DNA of 64,000 bases, from NCBI GenBank assembly GCA_021463845.1, contig JAJTXV010000003.1, positions 124,001 to 188,000 on the forward strand. Direction: 5' to 3'. The translations under genes and the position numbers were made by a program. Below the pieces are notes generated by a model. The model searched no databases and was not told the origin of the DNA. It was given only the letters and a program-made list of their open reading frames with translations. Shown one piece after another: positions 61,653-64,000 of this stretch. The DNA comes from Anaerolineales bacterium (GTDB lineage: Bacteria; Chloroflexota; Anaerolineae; Anaerolineales; UBA11579). The first letter of the stretch is position 1. Each line of letters starts with the position of its first letter.

Positions 61653-64000
61653 CTAGGTTCCCACCAGCTCGCGCAGCAGCGCCAGCGTCTCGCGCTTGCT
61701 GCCCTGGCCTTGCTCGCCGCCTGGCCCCACGCACGACGGACAGCCGTCCTTGCAGCCGCAGTTGGCCACCAGCTCCAGCGCCGCCGCCATCAGCTCGCCG
61801 TGCAGCTCAAACAGGCGCTCGCTGAAGCCCAGCGCATTGCCGACATTGTCGTACATCACCACCACCGGCCCGCCCCCGGCCAGGTCTGAGCGCGGGTCAG
61901 AATGCACGCCCAGGTCGCTCGGGTCGCACATCAGGTACAACGGCGCCAAGTGGCGCAGCACGAACGACAGCCCGGCCAGCCCGCTGCGCATCGCCACCAC
62001 CGCTTCGGCGCGGCGGTGGCAGGCCGGGCACAGGCTGATGAGGTTCTCAAGCTTGTTGCCCTCCGCAAACGAGCGGAAGCTGCGCAGCGGCTGCTTGTGG
62101 TGCACGTCCAGCGGCTCGGGGGCGCCACACACCTGGCAGCGGTGCCCGTCGCGCTCCAATGCCGCCTTGCGCACCGCCGCCCAGTCCGGCCCGTAATCGT
62201 TGGCGTCGTTGGTCCACAGGCCCTGCTCGCGCAGGCGCACGATCGTGTCCTCGCCGATACTGAACCAGTAGCCATACGTATTGAGCTCGATCGGCGGCAG
62301 GCTCAGCTGCCCGCCGCCCGGGTTTTCCGGGTCCACCAGGCTGCTGCCGCTCCACTGGATCTTGTCGTAGCCGGTGATCTCGACCGTGATGTTGAGCTCG
62401 CCATAATGCTTGCTGCCGCCCGGCGCAGGCTGCTGCTTGTGCTCTTCCACCAGCGAGACGGTGCTGCGGCTCTTGGGCACGGTGTAGTAGTCGGCCTCGA
62501 TCGGGCGCAGGTAGGCCACCTTCTCATCGAGGTCGAGCTTGTCCACGAAATACGTGCGGCCATCGTGAATATAGATAGCGTCTGGATGAACCAGCCACAG
62601 CGCCGCGTTCGGCTCCACTTCGCCCACCAACTGCCATACGCCCTTGTCGTCCCGCGCCTGGATGACCACTGAGTCAGTGCTGGCACCGCGCAGGCTCACG
62701 CCGCGCGAGGGCTGCTGCTCCTGCATCCAATAATATTTGCCGCCCGAAGCGCGCAGCTCGCCGCCCTCGGCCAGCAGGCGCAGAAACTCCTCCACTTCGG
62801 CGGCCGGCACTGTGCCGAAGTTCTCGCCCGGCTGGAAGGGCAGCTCGAAGGCCGCGCAGCGCAGGTGCGAGAGCAGAATGAGCAAATTGTCCGGGTTGAT
62901 CAGAGCGCGCTCTGGCGTGCGGCCCAGTAAATACTCCGGATGCCGCGCCAGATATTGATCCAGCGGGTTGGCCGAAGCGACCAGCACGCCGAGGGCGGGC
63001 TGCTCGCCGCGGCCGGAGCGGCCGGCCTGCTGCCAAGTGGCCGCCACGCTGCCGGGGTAGCCAGCCAGCACGGCCGCGCCCATGCCGCCAATGTCCACGC
63101 CCAGCTCGAGCGCGTTGGTGGCCACCACGGCGCGCAGCTCGCCGCTGCGCAGGCCGCTCTCGATCTCGCGACGCTCGGCAGCCAGGTAGCCGCCGCGGTA
63201 GCCACGGATGCTGCCCTCGCCCGCGGCGGTGCGGTCGCGCAGATTTTTTAACATCACTTCCACCATGCGCCGCGTGCGGCCGAACAGGATGGTCTGCACG
63301 TCATAGGCCAGCAGGTCGCTCACTAAGCGCACGCTCTCCTGATACAGGCTGGCGCGCAGGCCTAGCTGCTCGTCCACCACTGGCGGGTTGTACACCAGAA
63401 AGTTGCGCGGGCCGCGCGGCGCGCCGTCGTCTTCGATGAGTGTGACCTGGCGCTCGATGAGGCGCTCGGCCAGCTCACGCGGATTGGCAATGGTGGCCGA
63501 GGCCAGCACGAACTGCGGGCGAGCGCCATAGAAGCGCGTGACACGCGCCAGCCGCCGCAGCACATTGGCCACATGCGAGCCGAACACGCCGCGGTAATAG
63601 TGCATCTCGTCAATGACGATGTATTTGAGATTGCCAAAGAACTCGGCCCACTGGGTATGCGAGGGCAGGATGCTGTAGTGCAGCATGTCGGGATTGCTGA
63701 TGAGCAGGTGCGCCTTGCGGCGGATGTTCGTGCGGTGGTGCGTGGGCGTGTCACCATCGTAGGCCGCGGCCGGCACGCTGGCCGCCGCATCAGCTGCCGC
63801 CAGCCATGTATCCAGCTCGTCGCGCTGATCGTGGGCCAGCGCCTTGGTCGGGAACAGGTACAGTGCCCGCGCACTCTCATCGCGCAGCAGGGTGTCGAGG
63901 ACCGGCAGGTTGTAGCACAGGGTCTTGCCGCTGGCCGTGCCGGTCACCACCGCCACGTCCTCGCGCTCCCGCAGGCCGCGGTAGGCGGCCGCTTGGTGGC
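61653..64000 (-). CDS. MrfA/YprA-like DEAD/DEAH helicase with inserted HNH nuclease domain, N terminus cut
   Basis: At least 781 residues; the frame stays open to the window edge, reading HQAAAYRGLREREDV just before VAVVTGTASGKTLCYNLPVL (Walker A). Walker B is YIVIDEMHYYRGVFGS, motif VI is QQAGRSGRGEQPALGV. The C terminus is DUF1998, with the cysteine cluster NCGCKDGCPSCVG of MrfA-type helicases. Between them, at 61998-62183, an HNH domain has CQVCG, LDVHHKQPL and NLISLCPACHRRAE. It should unwind or translocate on DNA; the HNH could cut. The MrfB-like exonuclease follows 143 bp downstream. Confidence 0.9.
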   Translation of the reverse strand, partial: HQAAAYRGLREREDVAVVTGTASGKTLCYNLPVLDTLLRDESARALYLFPTKALAHDQRDELDTWLAAADAAASVPAAAYDGDTPTHHRTNIRRKAHLLISNPDMLHYSILPSHTQWAEFFGNLKYIVIDEMHYYRGVFGSHVANVLRRLARVTRFYGARPQFVLASATIANPRELAERLIERQVTLIEDDGAPRGPRNFLVYNPPVVDEQLGLRASLYQESVRLVSDLLAYDVQTILFGRTRRMVEVMLKNLRDRTAAGEGSIRGYRGGYLAAERREIESGLRSGELRAVVATNALELGVDIGGMGAAVLAGYPGSVAATWQQAGRSGRGEQPALGVLVASANPLDQYLARHPEYLLGRTPERALINPDNLLILLSHLRCAAFELPFQPGENFGTVPAAEVEEFLRLLAEGGELRASGGKYYWMQEQQPSRGVSLRGASTDSVVIQARDDKGVWQLVGEVEPNAALWLVHPDAIYIHDGRTYFVDKLDLDEKVAYLRPIEADYYTVPKSRSTVSLVEEHKQQPAPGGSKHYGELNITVEITGYDKIQWSGSSLVDPENPGGGQLSLPPIELNTYGYWFSIGEDTIVRLREQGLWTNDANDYGPDWAAVRKAALERDGHRCQVCGAPEPLDVHHKQPLRSFRSFAEGNKLENLISLCPACHRRAEAVVAMRSGLAGLSFVLRHLAPLYLMCDPSDLGVHSDPRSDLAGGGPVVVMYDNVGNALGFSERLFELHGELMAAALELVANCGCKDGCPSCVGPGGEQGQGSKRETLALLRELVGT

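Overview
The window is high-GC bacterial chromosome with dense, mostly co-directional gene blocks. The best fit is an uncultured member of the Chloroflexota, close to Anaerolineae. Reasons: an isopentenyl phosphate kinase next to mevalonate kinase (the modified mevalonate route known from Roseiflexus-type Chloroflexi), a MalT/BTAD-type giant regulator, an FHA-winged helix protein beside a Ser/Thr kinase, topoisomerase I with an extra N-terminal zinc ribbon, and many short dispersed intergenic repeats. No rRNA, tRNA, CRISPR array, prophage or classical IS transposase was seen. The taxonomic call is an inference from gene content.

Layout. 1-6.8 kb (minus): DCC thiol oxidoreductase, GNAT and gatB; a small GIY-YIG gene bracketed by 28-bp inverted repeats; then a HIT-methyltransferase-thiolase-DinB-hbd operon. 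7-14.9 kb: xseA-xseB-DUF2071 (plus), tlyA-MmcQ (minus), a ubiA-like/mevalonate kinase/isopentenyl phosphate kinase operon, and dgt-greA. 15-22.6 kb (minus): a Chloroflexi-type membrane protein, and rpsP-khpA-rimM-dprA-manC-topA. 22.8-25.2 kb: degV with a structured leader, and pyrimidine-nucleoside phosphorylase. 25.3-32.7 kb (plus), the most unusual part: an ATPase-TPR-BTAD regulator, a 66-residue peptide made of four HPVGGGVGTGP repeats, a 71-residue protein resembling Nif11/Os1348-type RiPP leader peptides, and a PAS-GAF5-HD-GYP protein. 32.7-43.1 kb: queA, ruvB, upp, a diguanylate cyclase, tpiA-pgk-yvcK, recJ and a family 2 glycosyltransferase. 43.2-52.7 kb: a GH3-like membrane-anchored protein behind an attenuator-like leader, Ser/Thr kinase, FHA-winged helix regulator, CpXC protein, sensor histidine kinase and L-lysine 6-transaminase. 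52.8-59.2 kb (plus): SLC13 permease, tgt, uppP, a lipoprotein, cupin and an RlmI-like methyltransferase. 59.5-64 kb (minus): a secreted hypothetical protein, and a MrfB/YprB exonuclease with a MrfA/YprA helicase that carries an HNH nuclease domain and runs off the right edge.

Two themes recur. First, at least twelve genes have a -10-like hexamer only 6-9 bp before the start codon, which predicts widespread leaderless transcription. Second, intergenic gaps hold several families of short inverted-repeat elements; one family brackets the GIY-YIG gene and may be a nuclease-associated REP/MITE system. The strongest candidates for undescribed biology are the repeat peptide with its leader-like neighbour at 28.6-29.1 kb, the helicase-HNH fusion at 62 kb, and the GIY-YIG inverted-repeat element at 2.3-2.8 kb.
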